A program made the position numbers and the translations under genes. From contig JAMZAV010000159.1 in assembly GCA_024449915.1 (NCBI GenBank), forward strand, positions 620,001 to 684,000: a DNA stretch of 64,000 nt, read 5' to 3'. Below, one piece after another: positions 22,101 through 35,640 of this stretch. The notes below the pieces were generated by a model, which worked only from the letters and a program-made list of their open reading frames with translations, did not search any database and had not been told where the DNA came from. Each line of letters starts with the position of its first letter. Position 1 is the stretch's first letter. Source of the DNA: Sweltsa coloradensis (taxonomy: Eukaryota > Arthropoda > Insecta > Plecoptera > Chloroperlidae).

Positions 22101-25007
22101 TTCATGTGCTCGTCAATCTCTCCCTGCTATGATAAATTAGATACATTTTATCTGTCATTGACTGAGTTCGTAACGTTCTATAGCTACTCTTGTTTGAAAT
22201 CAGAATGGATCACCAACAATTTATTATTTTTAAGCCGGCGAGTGTTTTTGTAAAACAATAATGAAAGCATTATAATCTCTTTTTTCATAATTAAATTGAA
22301 TAAATCAATGTCCTTTTTTCCAATCAAAATCATTTTTATTCATACATCTTAGTATGAATTTTAAACACGTTTAACTGTCAAATCAAATCCCAATTCATTT
22401 TTTAACATTACAGATTCTTGGAATTTGTGCAGAATTTTGGAGTAAAATATCAAACTTTTGTAGCATTATTACAAATTTTCGTAGTTTTCTTCCACTTTGT
22501 TGTTGACTTAAAAATATAGGACGTGGGTGCCACATTGCTGCTCCGCTAAAATCAAGTTTGCCGTTGGAAGTTGAAACGTATCAGTTTTTTGGTTGAGGGT
22601 GGGCTAGGGGGTGGGGGTGATTTAGTGAATCATGAATAGTTCAATATGATATGTACCATCTGTTGCCACCTCAAAGTTATACTCAAACTAACTTTCTGCT
22701 AATCTCTCAATAGATTAGGCTCTTACAAGAACGTGTTGCTTTTTGAAGAAGCCATCTTGTTCTCTTAATTTCCAGTTCCTTAATTTAAAACGCGTATTCA
22801 TACTTTGTGTTTGCTACTTCAGAACTAAGAGTTGTTACAATTTTTATTACTAACGTTATCTTCGGTACTTATTATATTCCAGATTAATTTGTTTCCAATA
22901 AAAGTCATGTAGGTATTCATAAAGTACAAGTGACTGGAGGGAATATTTACAACAAGAACTATTATTGTAACTCTGCATCTTTATAAAATAGTAGGTTTTG
23001 TGGGAAAATGTACAAAACACAGAAGCTCTCGTCTTGAGCCCAAGTAAAAATAAATAGATGGTGTCTTATATGACGTGATTAGCATAGTTATCATAGGAAC
23101 CAAGAGATCTTTCTTAATCGAAAACTCCCGGGTTATTTAAACATGAGTTGTATGAATAAATTTAAATAGTAGGGAATTGGTGCCCTCCAAAGTGTAAAGT
23201 TTTGAATGTTTCTGTCTCTAAGATATCAATTTAGTTTATATCAATTGGGTAGGAAGTCAAATGCACTCGTAGCTTGTTTAGTCTCCTTTGGTACATATCG
23301 CTCATGTTCCCGATAGAAGTTAATAGAAAATTTCATTTTATGTAGTTACGCTTATGACATTGGTTATATCAAAGCAATACTAAGATAAGCTTAAAAATAA
23401 ACGAACACGGATATTGACATTATAGATGTTATGCAAGAGTAGACAGTCTAACGATAAATATGATATGACATACAATTTTAGACTTTATAGTGTAAACAGT
23501 AAGTTGCTGCTCCAGAAACGAATTCGATATCATTTAATTTAATTTAATTGGATATCGATGACTCACAATGGCTGCTTTATTGATATACTTTGTAGGTATC
23601 AGTGAATTGGTTTTATTTGTTGCATTTTATGCTGGTGGAGTAATTGGCATGGCCACATGAGATGTTTGTAGCTTGCTATTGCAATAAATACATTCTCAAT
23701 GCCGTTGTATCCAGTGACTAGATTGACTACACGATTAGAATGAGATGTATCTTCTTGTCTACAATATACAGATGACAACATTAGTATTATTCAATCCAGT
23801 CACAGATATTTGAGCCCATACCTAAGTCAGATGAGGCATTGTGAATATGAGTGACTCCTCAGTCCTAACTACGATGAACTCTGTGGATATGATACCGGGC
23901 CACTTTGAATCCATTGTTTAACATAACGCGTCTCGCAAGCTTCCTTGCGCGTGCTGATACAAAATCGATTCCAAATTATTGGAGGGTGAGGGCGTCTAAG
24001 GGAATTCTCGTGTCTGCAGTATGTTGGGAATTTACGCTTATCGGCAACGCGATATTTTAGAATCTATTTAAAAATGCGCAGAGCTATTTCACAGATCAAT
24101 GCAAATTCAATCAACTGTACTCGTATTAAGTCAATAGGCAATTATACTCTAAGTTTGCGTGGGTACTTGTGTGTTCCCTGGGCCGCCCTAAAAAAAACTG
24201 CTAATTATTTAATTTGTGTTTAATCTTCCAATCCATAACCGGGGCCGGCATACAAGGCACAGCAGCGAATGCTACATCGCATTCAACGAATCTTCTGCCT
24301 TTGAACACGTTCAGGTGGTTTTAGGGATGATTATAGTGACAATAAACATGATATGTCTTGAAAATGTGATTTTATATCAAATAAAATGATATACCTAGCT
24401 TTAAGTTGAGTTGGAAAAAAAAAAATTAATTATTTTTAAATCTACAATTAAAATTTGTTTATTTATTTGTTTCAGGTTTCGTCAATCATTAGGTCATAAT
24501 TTAAGAGTAGGTTTATTTTATTTGAATTATTCATCTACACACATTTACTTTGACGCAGCCTTATAGGCCTACATGTGATCGATATGAAACTAGGTATATT
24601 TGTTAAGAATTGATAATACACACATATAACATGTAAAACCGTAGAATGAAAACAGTATTTTACGAATAGCCAGAATACAAAATTACCTAAATATACGTTT
24701 TAAGTCGGGTTAAACAAAACAAAAATCATTTTTTTTTAAATTATGCTTAACTTATATTTATAAGTGCTGACAACAATTAATTTTTATTAATTTTTTCCTT
24801 GTCACCTGGGTGATGTTTTGGACATCTGAATGTGATAAGTGATGCTTGTAACTGCCGTGCAATGATTTACGTAGGTTGTTAATGTTAAGTGTATCATGTT
24901 TCTGGTAAAGTTGTTTTAAACCACCCGCCGACGAGGAATCCGGGATACACTGCACGTTGGTTAGAGCGATGATCTAACAATCATGGGTTAGAGCTAGCGA
25001 GACCCAC
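22101..25007. other. Intronic; nothing further supported
   Basis: AT-rich intron sequence apart from the G-run at 22597-22618. Short frames only. Confidence 0.4.
22597..22618 (+). other. G-quadruplex-capable run
   Basis: GGGTGGGCTAGGGGGTGGGG gives four G-tracts of at least three separated by 1-3 nt loops, the standard quadruplex pattern. It lies on the template-complement side of the minus-strand gene's intron. Confidence 0.6.
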
Positions 25008-25202
25008 CTTGGCCGCGTTGGAAGAGTAAGGCTCGTCGAACAGGGACCACATCTTCGGCTTGAGGTTCTGCCACCAGTTGACCCGGCCGGAGAAGTAGCT
25101 CTCCTCGAAGCCGAACTTCCTGGCCAGCTCCTCGTCACTCGGCTTCTCCGTGTCCAGGTCCAGCCGGTCCAGCACGGCCAGGGTCTCTTGCGTGTCACGA
25201 TG
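25008..25202 (-). CDS. Shaw: Shaw-type (Kv3) K+ channel, T1-S1 linker exon
   Basis: The 65 codons are bounded by a GTTTGTGTTCCAG acceptor above 25202 and an AAG/GTGGGTC donor below 25008, both in phase 0. The protein begins [20 protein letters not shown] and ends [12 protein letters not shown], the segment that joins the cytoplasmic T1 tetramerisation domain to S1 in Shaw channels. The next residues, IVGVISVFF, come from the 17858-16895 exon and restore an unbroken family sequence. GC content at third positions is high, as in the core exon. The preceding T1 exon should end with the zinc-binding Cys pair region. I could not find it anywhere between 25.2 and 64 kb on this strand, so it is probably outside the window. 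Confidence 0.95.
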
Positions 25203-27968
25203 CTGGAACACAAACACTTGTTCAGCACAAAACTTAGGTCGCCAGTTTTAGAAATATGATTGATTTTATTTCATCCATTCATCAAACCGAAGTTTTCAAA
25301 TAGAATGTACAAATTAAACAATTTTATATGTCCTTCCAAATCCCAAAGTATGTCTATGTAGTTATTAAAAATAAGAATGGACCAACAATTTAACACATTT
25401 TTATATTTCACTACCTTTCAAATGTAATATTATTTTAAATAGCAATATTGATAGTTGTTTAATCAATGTCAACCATATCTTTTACTCCATTTATTTAAGA
25501 TTACAACTGAAATTATAATATGTTACACGAGCAAGCACTGAAAAGCCGTAGCCCGAGCAAATAGTGACTCGTCATCCCCGGGCCCGACCCGACGCTTGTT
25601 GGAATATGGGATATTAGTATTATTAATATTGAACATGTGGAAAGCATTGTTTTCAATACAATGACTATATACGATATATATTTTCGCTATCTTTATAACT
25701 AAACGAATCTTAATAAAATAAAGTAATCACAAACACATCCGACCATATTCGTCAACATAATTTAATATAATCTAATTTTAGGGGTTATTGTGAAAAGGTT
25801 ATCGCTTAATTATTGGATGATAATATTAATCTTACCACAAAGCTATACGCAAATATATAAACACAATATTGAAAGAAGTGTCATCTATACGGAGTGTCCT
25901 GCTATGCGGTCTAGTCCCACCAAAGAATACGAAAGTATTCATACGGAAAATATAAACCACTGGAAACGTTTAGACTTGGTACAGCTAAGTTCTTTAACGC
26001 GATTACACGACGCAAAACTTACTTCGAAGTTTAGAGTATTATCTAACTTCAAATAAATATATACAATTTGGTTAATTTAGTTCTTCACTGGAACTAGAAA
26101 CAGGGTTTGAAACTATATAAGTAAACTCCAAACAAATGTTGGACTTTCCAAACATTGGGGTCTGTAATTCTTTTATTCAATGTTCAAGAGTGACAAGATG
26201 CAAACTTTTTGCTCATTTAAAATTTTAATTTAAAGAATAAATTTAGGGGTAGACCCATTGTGTATAAGAACGAGCCCCGTCTTGATGCATAGTGAAATAC
26301 GTCACCTACTATGCATTTGAAGGGCTGACTTCTGCTACGCAGGAAACCCTTTAGAAGAAGAACAACTCATTGAAGAATATGGAAAATATCCTTTGTATGT
26401 TTTTATTAAGGGAGTTTGAGATTTTAAGTGCCCGGAAGTAAAATCACAATTTTGTCATTTTGACCTTCGTTGTTGGTTGTTTTAACTCAGTAATATCCTT
26501 ACCCAACGACTTTCAATAAAAACTTTATGGAAGCATTATTTTAAATTACCTTTGGCGTCGTATTATTTTTCATATCTTCTTATCGTAAAAGATATAGTTT
26601 AACGAGATGACACTGTTACAAAAACATTCGTCCCCTCTTGGCTGTGAACATGCGTTCTTGTATCGAACACAGTTATAGTTTGTCATTCAAGGATCGTCAT
26701 TTTCAAGATAAACAAGTACAATATTATATTTCGTCATTTACGTCTTACCTCTTTATGTATGTGTCATAACAAACCATTTAATTCGTTGTTAAAATTATCA
26801 TCTACAATGTAATATCTTCAACAACGTTAACTGATGTGAATTTCTCGATTTTTATTGACTTTCTTATCAATAGGAAAGAAGTATGACTAAACAAAATGCA
26901 TTGCATGTGAAACAGATTTTTAAAAATTATTATCTCAATATTCCATGCTTTAAACTAATAACGGTAAAATTTCAAATAATTAACTTAAATAATCATCAAT
27001 TAAAAACTCTTGTAAAAGTTCACCTGCCTGCCTTCGCGAGTGCAAGTGATCTCGTATCGACGTGATAACAGAGTGTCTGTCTATCTACCACAGGACACTG
27101 AACACCACTTAGTTAACACGCCAGCTTCAAGGGGTTTTGCACGTAATTGATCGCGCCTATAGAAGAGGCTTGTATCAAGTGCTTGATCAATGAGTGGTCT
27201 TGAGACGAGCCAGGGGACTAGGCGTTACACTAATTACTCATAGGAAGCTCTACACTCTCCACACGGTTTAACACGAGCTATTTGCATGCATTCAATCCGA
27301 AGATATTAACACTAGTCTCTCTTGCTTATTCCCCGCAGAACAAATCACCCTGCCGCTAAAGTTCCAAGAAACGTCACCCCGTTCCCGACAATATTCTGAT
27401 TACTATGTTGCATTACTTGACAAACTTGTGTGGGCCTTCATATCATCTAGATGCTCGTCACAAACGTAGTTAAACGTTGTAGTAAACATTACTAAAAAAA
27501 AAAACAGATTCTGTCTACATAACTGGGTAATTAGCGTCAATTGATAAAAGCACCTAAGTTTTAATAACGCAAAACTTTGATACTTGTTTAAATCTTAAAT
27601 ACCCTATATTGTTGTTTTTCCATTGATATTAAATGCACAATTTTATTGACATTTTACATTTTGACGTAATTCATTTATAAAATTGAGGAATAGAAATAAT
27701 TAAGGATTCAACGTTTAGTTGATTATTTACACTAACCATCCCAAATCAAAAAATAAACTTTTTTGTTAATAATTTGGTACTAATGCACAGCCATATTTAT
27801 AATAATTTGTGAAATGTTTTTTGTTCTGTCTGTTGTGGTTTTTTAATTGTTAATTTTGTTTGATAAAGATTTCTTTAAAGAAATCGAAATATCACATTTA
27901 AATAAATATTTTGTTAACTAACAGTGAAAAAGTCCAATGAATTATATTTATAACGTTACTACCTGTTA
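25203..27968. other. No gene seen; probable channel-gene intron
   Basis: AT-rich sequence upstream of the linker exon. A few short frames (up to 88 codons) lack domains, good starts or splice context. Confidence 0.4.
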
Positions 27969-28762
27969 TTGGATGAGCGTAGCGAGCGTAGCGAGCGAAG
28001 CGAGCGAAGCGAAGATTCCATTTCACTACACTGGAGAAAAAAATCCGGAATGTTTTTTTTTTTTTTTTTTTTCTTTCTTTCTTTCTGTATTTTTGGCTGT
28101 TTGTTAACACGATTCCGGCTAAACCAATACTCCAATTGCGATGAAATTTTATGGGGGCCTTCGAAATCTCTGAACTTAGAACTGCCACGTTTTTGAGCTT
28201 AATCGAAAAAATATTTCTAATGAAAATCGCAAATTGACGATTTTTTTTCGATTTTTAAAAAGTTCTTCGACTTATAACATCTACATGCTTAATCTGATTT
28301 TAATGATTTTTTTACAGAACCTTAATTTTATGAATTAAGATATTCGTGTGAAATTTGAGAACAATCGAAAAATTATTTCTCATGAAAATCGAAATTTTAC
28401 GGGTTTTTTCTTTTTTTTAACAATTCTTTCACTTATAACACCTACATGCTTTATCCTATTGTAATGATTTTTTTACAGAACCTTAATTTTATGAATTATT
28501 ATATTCGTGTAAAATTTGAGCGCAAAGAATAATTATTTGTTATGAAAATAGCAATTTTACGATTTTTTTCTTTTTTTAAAATTACGATTAAGAAAAAATA
28601 AAAGAATAAAGTTAATTTTTTATTTAATTTAATTTAATTTAAAAAAATCAACTTAGTAATAATTTTTTCACAAAACAACAGAAAATCTGCATAACACAAT
28701 GGCAGGTCAATGCACCAATTACGCTCATCCAACAACGCGGCGGGACTTAAGCGTTTTCCTAG
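27969..28762 (+). mobile_element. Helentron/HINE-like element, copy 3
   Basis: Starts TTGGATGAGCG with the longest GAGCGTAGCGAGC array of the copies (27971-28012). Monomer starts fall near 28194, 28356 and 28518, about 162 bp apart. It ends in the subterminal CGCTCATCCAA, the GGCGGGACTTAAGCG tail and CCTAG/T at 28762. It is the left member of an inverted pair with 28890-29645. Confidence 0.65.
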
Positions 28763-28889
28763 TATAGTTTCATTTTTTATAACTAACCATCCCGTGGCTA
28801 TAGCGTTTCATGGCTTGAACTAAGTGGCTATAGGCAGACGATTGGTACTTCTGATATGGACTTAAGTCAATTCCTTCGTGGCTTTATAA
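28763..28889 (+). mobile_element. SINE family A, 5' fragment split by HINE insertion
   Basis: Contains GTGGCTATAGCG and TGATATGGACTTAAGTC, matching GTGGCTCGTTGG and TGATTTGGACTTAAGTC in the fuller copy at 49750-50218. The remainder of the SINE resumes at 30126 after the reversed HINE copies. Confidence 0.5.
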
Positions 28890-29645
28890 CTAGGAAAACG
28901 CTTAAGTCCCGCCGCGTTGTTGGATGAGCGTAATTGGTGCATTGAGCTGCCATGTGTTATGCGGATTTTCTGTTTATAAGTTGAAGATTTTTTTAAAAAT
29001 TATTTAAAAATAAATAAAAAATAAACTTTAATTTTTAATTTTTTTAATTAATCGTAATTTTAAAAAAGAAAAAAATCGTAAAATTTCGATTTTCATAAGA
29101 AATAATTATTTGATTGTGCTCAAATTTCACACGAATATATCGATTCATAAAATTAAGGTTCTGTTAAAAAATCATTACAATCGGATAAAGCATGTAGGTG
29201 TTATAAGTCAAAGAATTGTTTTAAAAAAGAAAAACCACGTAAAATTGCGATTTTCATGAGAAATAATTTTTCGATTGCGCTTAAATTTTCCACGAATATA
29301 TAAATTCATAAAATAAAGGTCCTGTGAAAAAAATCTTTACAATCGGACAAAGCGTGTAGGTATTATAAATCGAAGAATTTTTTTCAAAATCGAAAAAAAA
29401 AATCGTAAAATTGCGATTTTTATGAGAATTGTTTTTTCGATTGCGCTCAAAAACGTGGCAGTTCTAAGTTCAGAGATTTCGAAGGTCTCAATAAAATTTC
29501 ATCGCAATCGGAGTATCGGTTTAGCCGGAATCGTGCTAACAAACAGACAAAAATACAAAAAAAAAGAAAGAAAAAAAAACATTCCGGATTTTTTTCTCCA
29601 GTGTAGTGAAATGGAATCTTCGCTTCGCTCGCTACGCTCATCCAA
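28890..29645 (-). mobile_element. Helentron/HINE-like element, copy 4 (reversed)
   Basis: Reads in reverse: the CCTAG tail at 28890, GCGTTGTTGGATGAGCG subterminal repeat, internal monomers, and the TTGGATGAGCG start ending at 29645. With copy 3 it forms a long imperfect inverted repeat around a ~127-bp spacer. Confidence 0.65.
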
Positions 29646-30125
29646 TTAAATTAAATTAATAAAAAATTAACTTAAATTTTAATTTTTTTAAATTAATCTT
29701 AAATTTAAAAAAGGAAAAATTCGTCATATTGAAATTTTCATAAGAAATAATTATTCGATTGCGCACAAATTTTACACGAATATATTTATTCATAAAATTA
29801 AGGTTCTGTAAAAAAATCATTACAATCGGATAAAGCATGTAGGTGTTATAAGTCGAAGAAATTTAAAAAAAAATCGAAAAAAATCGTAAAATTGAGATTT
29901 TCATGAGAAATTTTTTTTTCGATTGTGCTCAAAAACGTGACAGTTCTAAGTTCCGAGATTTCGAAGACCTCCATAAAATATCATCGCAATCGGAGTATCG
30001 GTTTAGCCGGAATCGTGCTAACAAACAGACAAAAATACAAAAAAAAGAAAAAAAAAAAACATTCCGGATTTTTTTCTCCAGTGTAGTGAAATGGAATCTT
30101 CGCTTCGCTCGCTTCGCTCATCCAA
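29646..30125 (-). mobile_element. Helentron/HINE-like element, copy 5 (reversed, tail missing)
   Basis: Directly abuts copy 4. It has the 5' array (ending CGCTCATCCAA at 30125) and internal monomer sequence but lacks the CCTAG tail. It is either a 3'-truncated copy or, with copy 4, part of one head-to-tail array. Confidence 0.55.
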
Positions 30126-30341
30126 TTAATTTCGTAACCTTTAAACCGTCCTAGCCACGAGGCCGCATTAACCTTGTTAATTCTGGCGTCGTCCGCGGGT
30201 GGAATCCAGTGTTTCATATTTAAATTACCGGTATCTATAGTTGGCCATTGTTCGCTCGTCGGTGGTGCAGTTGTCGACGGGGTTGGCTTAGTATGCTTTA
30301 AATTTAAATCTCCCACTGAAAACCAGTTATGTAACTGCATG
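30126..30341 (+). mobile_element. SINE family A, 3' fragment
   Basis: Shares AACCGTCCTAGC, TTGTTAATTCTGGCGT, TCCCACTGAAAACCAGTTAT and other blocks with 49930-50175. It continues the fragment at 28763-28889. Its own tail is replaced at about 30342 by a family B retroposon. Confidence 0.5.
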
Positions 30342-30510
30342 GTTTGGTTTATTTGTTTTAAGGGTGCGTCAACCGTAGTCATAACGCACCACTCTAGCCT
30401 AGAAGATATGGGAAGGAAAATCTTACGCTGGTCAGAACCAGCCATGGGCAGAGGAAGGGAAGGGAGGTCTCAGTTCCACGTCCAGAACTCGCCTCTATAA
30501 GGGGAGTAAA
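30342..30510 (-). mobile_element. SINE-like family B, truncated copy 2
   Basis: Begins at its 3' end (GGTTTATTTGTTTTAAGG on the plus strand), then GTGCGTCAACCG, CGCACCACTCTAGCC, CTGGTCAGAACCAGCC and AACTCGCCTCTA, as in 60764-61147. It breaks off after GGGGAGTAA and lacks the 5' half and the GAT/GAC-rich middle. Confidence 0.5.
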
Positions 30511-33500
30511 ACAAAATACTCTTTTAAATACTAACTGTTGATGACTTTGACTTTGGCAATGTTGTCTTTCATATTCAGTTATTTTTGTTTTTTAAAAGAG
30601 AATCAATAATATGAGTTCTGTCAAAACACAATGTAGGCCTACACCAACAGCAACGTGTTATTTTAATCTGTATCATCAGTGAGTCATGAAAATGATGAGC
30701 CCTCGCCACAATGTGATACTCTTGAGGCCTCGCACCAAGTCACGTCACGATTGTGATGGCTTGAATGTCTAATGCACAGCTCCTCGTAGGCAATGTCGTG
30801 TCAACCCCGTGCAGTAGGGGTGGAAAACACACACTATGCGTAGATGAGCACACGCGGGGCTGTTTGTCACGCACCCCGGACCGGAAGTAGGCGTCTTTAC
30901 GACACACTCGATACATTGGGTGTAATTTTCCGTTACAACGAAGGAACGAGTCAGAATGTACTTTTTTTAGCTCGCAGGATATCGCGTTACGTTAAATGAC
31001 AAACTTGGCATTTAACTGTTTGATGTTTGCTTTATGAAATGTATAGTCTATTATTGTGTCAGCAAAGCACATTCTTTTCTAAATTTAGTACGACTATACA
31101 AATAGCCAATAATTCCGAAATTATTAATAGTCGTATGATTTATAAAGTTTTAAGCGAATGAAATGGAGAACGAATGATCAATATTAATTTATGAGTGGCG
31201 CGTCCTAAAATAATATCCATCGCATAGTCAGTTATTATTATATTATTATGCGTTTGTGTTATTCACATTTTTTGTTTGTTTTCGGTTTGAATTATATTAG
31301 GTGTTTAATTGTGCCATAAGAAAGTCATCTGGGTTATTTAGTAAATAATTCATTTATCTTAAATTTTGAGCCAGATTAATTTCCTGTGGTGCAGATAAGC
31401 AACAAAGAATACACAAATTAGGGAACAAACGGTTCTGAGATGACTTTGTCTTGGTAAGGTTTCACCGAACCAACCCATATAACATAGGCACTAGGCAGCG
31501 TTCACTACAAAGCAACACCACAGCGCGTCCCTCCCACCCAACACCGCAACCTGCGACTTTCTAGTGCAAAGAAGCATCGACCAGAATTCTTGGCACGCCT
31601 CGTGTTAAAAGACGCCCAAGGGACGTTTGCCTTGGAATCTCGGAGAATATTCACTTAATGGAGGTCAAGGGGGGGCACGGACCTTACATTTCAACATGAC
31701 AAGATACAAGGCGATACATGTTTAGGGGGAGTTTTCATGACCGACTTTGTTAAATGTAAACAAAATAGCATTCAAGGTATGTGTTCAGAGGGTGAGGCAC
31801 GCTTGTAGAACCAAGTGAATCGGGCCTTGTTTGCCAAGCAAAACGAAATCTTAATTATTCGTACCTTTCACCCTTACCTCCTAGTGAGGTTTTCAATTTT
31901 GGGATTTAGGAATTGAACCGGGTGCTATTAAAACATCGAATATTGCTTCTCCGACTTAATTTTAAGCTTCAAGTACACTCAACATTCCTATCGTACCTAG
32001 TACTGAATGTTGGCACATTAGGCAACGTGTAACAAACGTTATTTAACATGAACACAAAAGTCATAACTGAAAGCATTCAACAATTCATTGGCAATGTGTA
32101 TAACTTTTTTGTCTTACTTCTTTTTGTCGTGATTGGATATGGCTTTGCATAATATTCTAGATGTGATTAGTTTTTCGCAAAATTGTATTGGAAAAATAAC
32201 GTAGAACAAGTAATTACGTGGTTAAATGAAATTTGTTATTAACAAATCAAAAAATCAAAAGACGAAAGTAGCACGTCATGACTTATTGACTTAGTACGAG
32301 TTTAATATATATTTAATATAAACCGTAGAGCTAACAATAAAATTAACGATTCTAAACCTGAGCGTTGCGCTAGTTTGACGTTGTTATTTCCAGAATATAT
32401 CTACGATCTCGTATCTACATTATCGGTCCAGAACTTTGTTCACCAACACAATTAAAATACAAAATAAGGGTTTGAACTACTTAACTTTGATGCCAATTCA
32501 CTGAGAAATGGCTAGCATTGGGTTAAAAGAACTTTACTAGATGGGGTTTCTCTTAACAACTTTTGAGTTTATAAGCTGCATTCCAGTTCAACTTAATTGA
32601 AAAACTTCAGGGACAATCATTTGAATTTCTTCTTAACGTGGCAAAAATAAGAAATAATAAAATATACCAATATTATGAGATGGTAACGTGGATGTATAAT
32701 ATACATGCATTCACATTTCACATTATACACAGGGGATCTGGCATATTACAGCTACAAACTTAAAACATTAGTAACTTCGCAAGAATATAAACCCAGGCCA
32801 ATTGATTCGAATGGTGCTTCATGGTGCCACCTACAGTCCTTACTGACGCTCGATTAAGTTTGAAAAATAAAACAAATAGGGCCTATCCAATTCTGGTAAC
32901 AAAATAATTATTTTCATAGATATCCTTTCCAGAGAGAAATTTCTCATATTTGCTTTTATTTGCTAGAAAGAGGCGTAGCCACATTCACATTAGTGTGTCT
33001 ACTAACAACCTAATAAATATTTTTATAATAATATACAACCCCAGTGGGCAAGCGAGTGTGCGTATGTGTACGTGTGTCTAATTATATGCGTATACATGCA
33101 AACATGTTATGTGTGTGTAGGGAACTTAATTTCAGTATACGTTTTTTAGACTAAAAAAAACTTGAAATACCTTGAATAAGGGAGGTCGCTAAACGGCGAC
33201 CTTCACAATCAAGCGTACTTATTGCTTTGGGTAAACCTGGTTGATTTTACGAAGAATTACCATGGTGATGTCTCAGACGTTAAAAATCAATATATTTTCA
33301 TAGACGGCATGTTATTTTTTGTTGTGTTTTGTGTTACCGTACTGGGTATTAATTCTCAATTCAAATATGAACCCGGCACCTCCACCAAACTCGAGGATGC
33401 AATCTAATATGCGAGTCCATACATACTCAAACGACAAGAAAGCGATTCATTTAAAATTTAATTTAAAGATGTCAATTTGGTCCGTTCACATACGCCCAAC

Positions 33501-33700
33501 CTTGAAATGCACATAAAACTTAATATTATATTACTTAACGTGCAGGATTCGTTACCATATATTATCTTAATTCACAAATTTATTGTTGTTGGAAACCATA
33601 AAATATGATTTTTGTAACATTGTATTGTTTAACCATAAGTTTGGATGCATTCTAAATGTAATATACAATATACCATTCATGGCGAGCTTATAGTAATCAA
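30511..33700. other. No gene seen
   Basis: AT-rich with a moderately GC-richer patch at 30680-30910 that has no frame or splice context. TG-rich simple sequence lies at about 33055-33120. Confidence 0.4.
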
Positions 33701-35640
33701 ATAATTTTGTGCGAAGTTAAGCTCAAGATTTATGAAGTTCCATACCAAATTGGTTTTGCAATGTAAAATTATACTTTACTATTTGACACTATACATTTGA
33801 ATGAGGTAAATTAGCGGTTTTATTTGCAAGTAAATTTATGAGACATATTTATACCAACTTAAATTCATAAGAAACATTACAGCAACATTAAATAATGCAT
33901 TTTAATCTGTAGAATGTACAGAATCAACCATAATACCAATTAATATAGGTTTATATGCTATTAAGGAGAAATAAAGGTTTGGCAACATCGACATCAAATG
34001 TAAAAAGTCAAATATGGTCACGTGCACAGTCTACCCCACAGCTTATTAACGTTCTTATATCCACACTCGATGAGTGCAGTCAAAATCTTGTATTGTAGTT
34101 TTAGACACACGAGGGGTACGCACAAATTTAGAATATTCTCGTAATGAATGTCGTTAGTCCTGAAGGTTTTTAACAGGTTCCGTTACAAAGTGTTCTTGCA
34201 GGAAGTGGAACTTCTGGATTGAATTTTAATCCATCTTTACGTGATTAACGTGTAAATGGTTAATTTAGATCATCGAAGACTAAACCGAATTTTATAATAC
34301 GTCCTCCGTTGGAACAATGCTCTTTTAACATTGTGGGTTGTTATGGACTGTATTTGACTTTGCATAATGCTTTTGTTTATTGTTTATTTAAAATTCTAAT
34401 GGATATGTTACGTTCGTCATGAACACATTCGAACACAACGGAGCAATGATTTGTTTTGTTTCACATACACATGAAAGTGAATAATATACACATTATGTTT
34501 TGCTGATTAAGGTAAACGTTAATGGATTGTTCTATAAGCTTCAGTTGGCCTCATTTAAGTACAACCACTAAGTGCATCAATTAAAGCACGATCAGTAATT
34601 AACCGAAGCAACATGTAACAATGTTCTGCTCTTTAGATTACAGTAATGCACTTCATACCGAAATAATAAAACTCAATATTTATAAAGTTTCCTGCACTTA
34701 AATAATGGTCTTGCATTGTAAACCACAGATTAAATGAAGACACTGTAACAAAATTTATACATAGCACATATTTATTCCAGCTACAATTCCTAGGAACAAC
34801 CCTGGCATCGTCATCCAAGCACAAATTAACATATTTGAACCTGTAGAATGTACAAAATAAACCGTAACACGTATGAATGTAATTTGTATGCGACTGACGA
34901 GAAAGAAGCACTTGACGACACCATCATCAAAGACACAAGGCGAATATGGTCACATACACAGTCTACTCAAAGCCTTTACATACTGGACAGTCAGCTTGTT
35001 TTGTATCTTTTCTGACATGATGATGATTTTGGTTGCTTAATGTCTCTATTATTGCATTATTGCTATTTGAAACTATGACGTGATAGATGAGAGTGAAAAA
35101 CAAATTTAAAAAACATGCTTTATGCGATACGAACCTCGTCAGACTCTCTGGGCCTGCGCCCTAATAAACAAGGAAGATACATAATGTTTTGGTGACCGGG
35201 GGGGTTAGGGAAGAGGGACTATCCCCGCAGGAAGTATAATACAATATGTATGTACCCGACACCTCTCACATTAGTGACGTCTGAAACCAGCGAAGAACAA
35301 TACATTTTTTGTATCACTCTTTGTACTCGGCCCCTCCAATAATTACGTATTTTGTAATTATTCTACGACGATCTGTTCATTAGAGTGCTTCGGGTACTCC
35401 TGACCCGTACCCACGTTTTTATTTATTTATACATTCATAGCGCTAATGGACGGGATTCGATACGTATTGAGCACATATGAATACATTCATGTTTTTGTTT
35501 TGTTTTATGTACACACATATAAGTGAATGTTATACTCGTTATGTTTTGCCGACTATATTATAAATGCAAATGGATTGTTCTGTAAGCTTCAGTTGGCCTA
35601 ATTTAGGTGCAACTTATAAATTCAAGTAAGGTTAATAATT
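33700..35640. repeat. Old, diverged ~1-kb tandem duplication
   Basis: Matching landmarks recur in the same order: TGTAGAATGTACA at about 33910 and 34843; ATATGGTCAC...CACAGTCTAC at 34012 and 34943; AAGCTTCAGTTGGCC at 34536 and 35584. Spacing is 930-1050 bp. Substitutions and indels are both common, so this is old. Noncoding. Confidence 0.55.

Larger units (their letters stand above)
17859..25007 (-). other. 7.1-kb intron of the channel gene
   Basis: Lies between a donor at 25007 (AAG/GTGGGT) and an acceptor at 17859 (TTTCAG). It contains the 749-bp inverted-terminal-repeat element, a 488-bp tandem duplication, a CpG-richer island and a G-run, all listed separately. No other exon is supported. 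Confidence 0.85.

Noticed and set aside
31900..31935. B-box-like string on the minus strand
   Set aside because: No matching A box or foldable arms.
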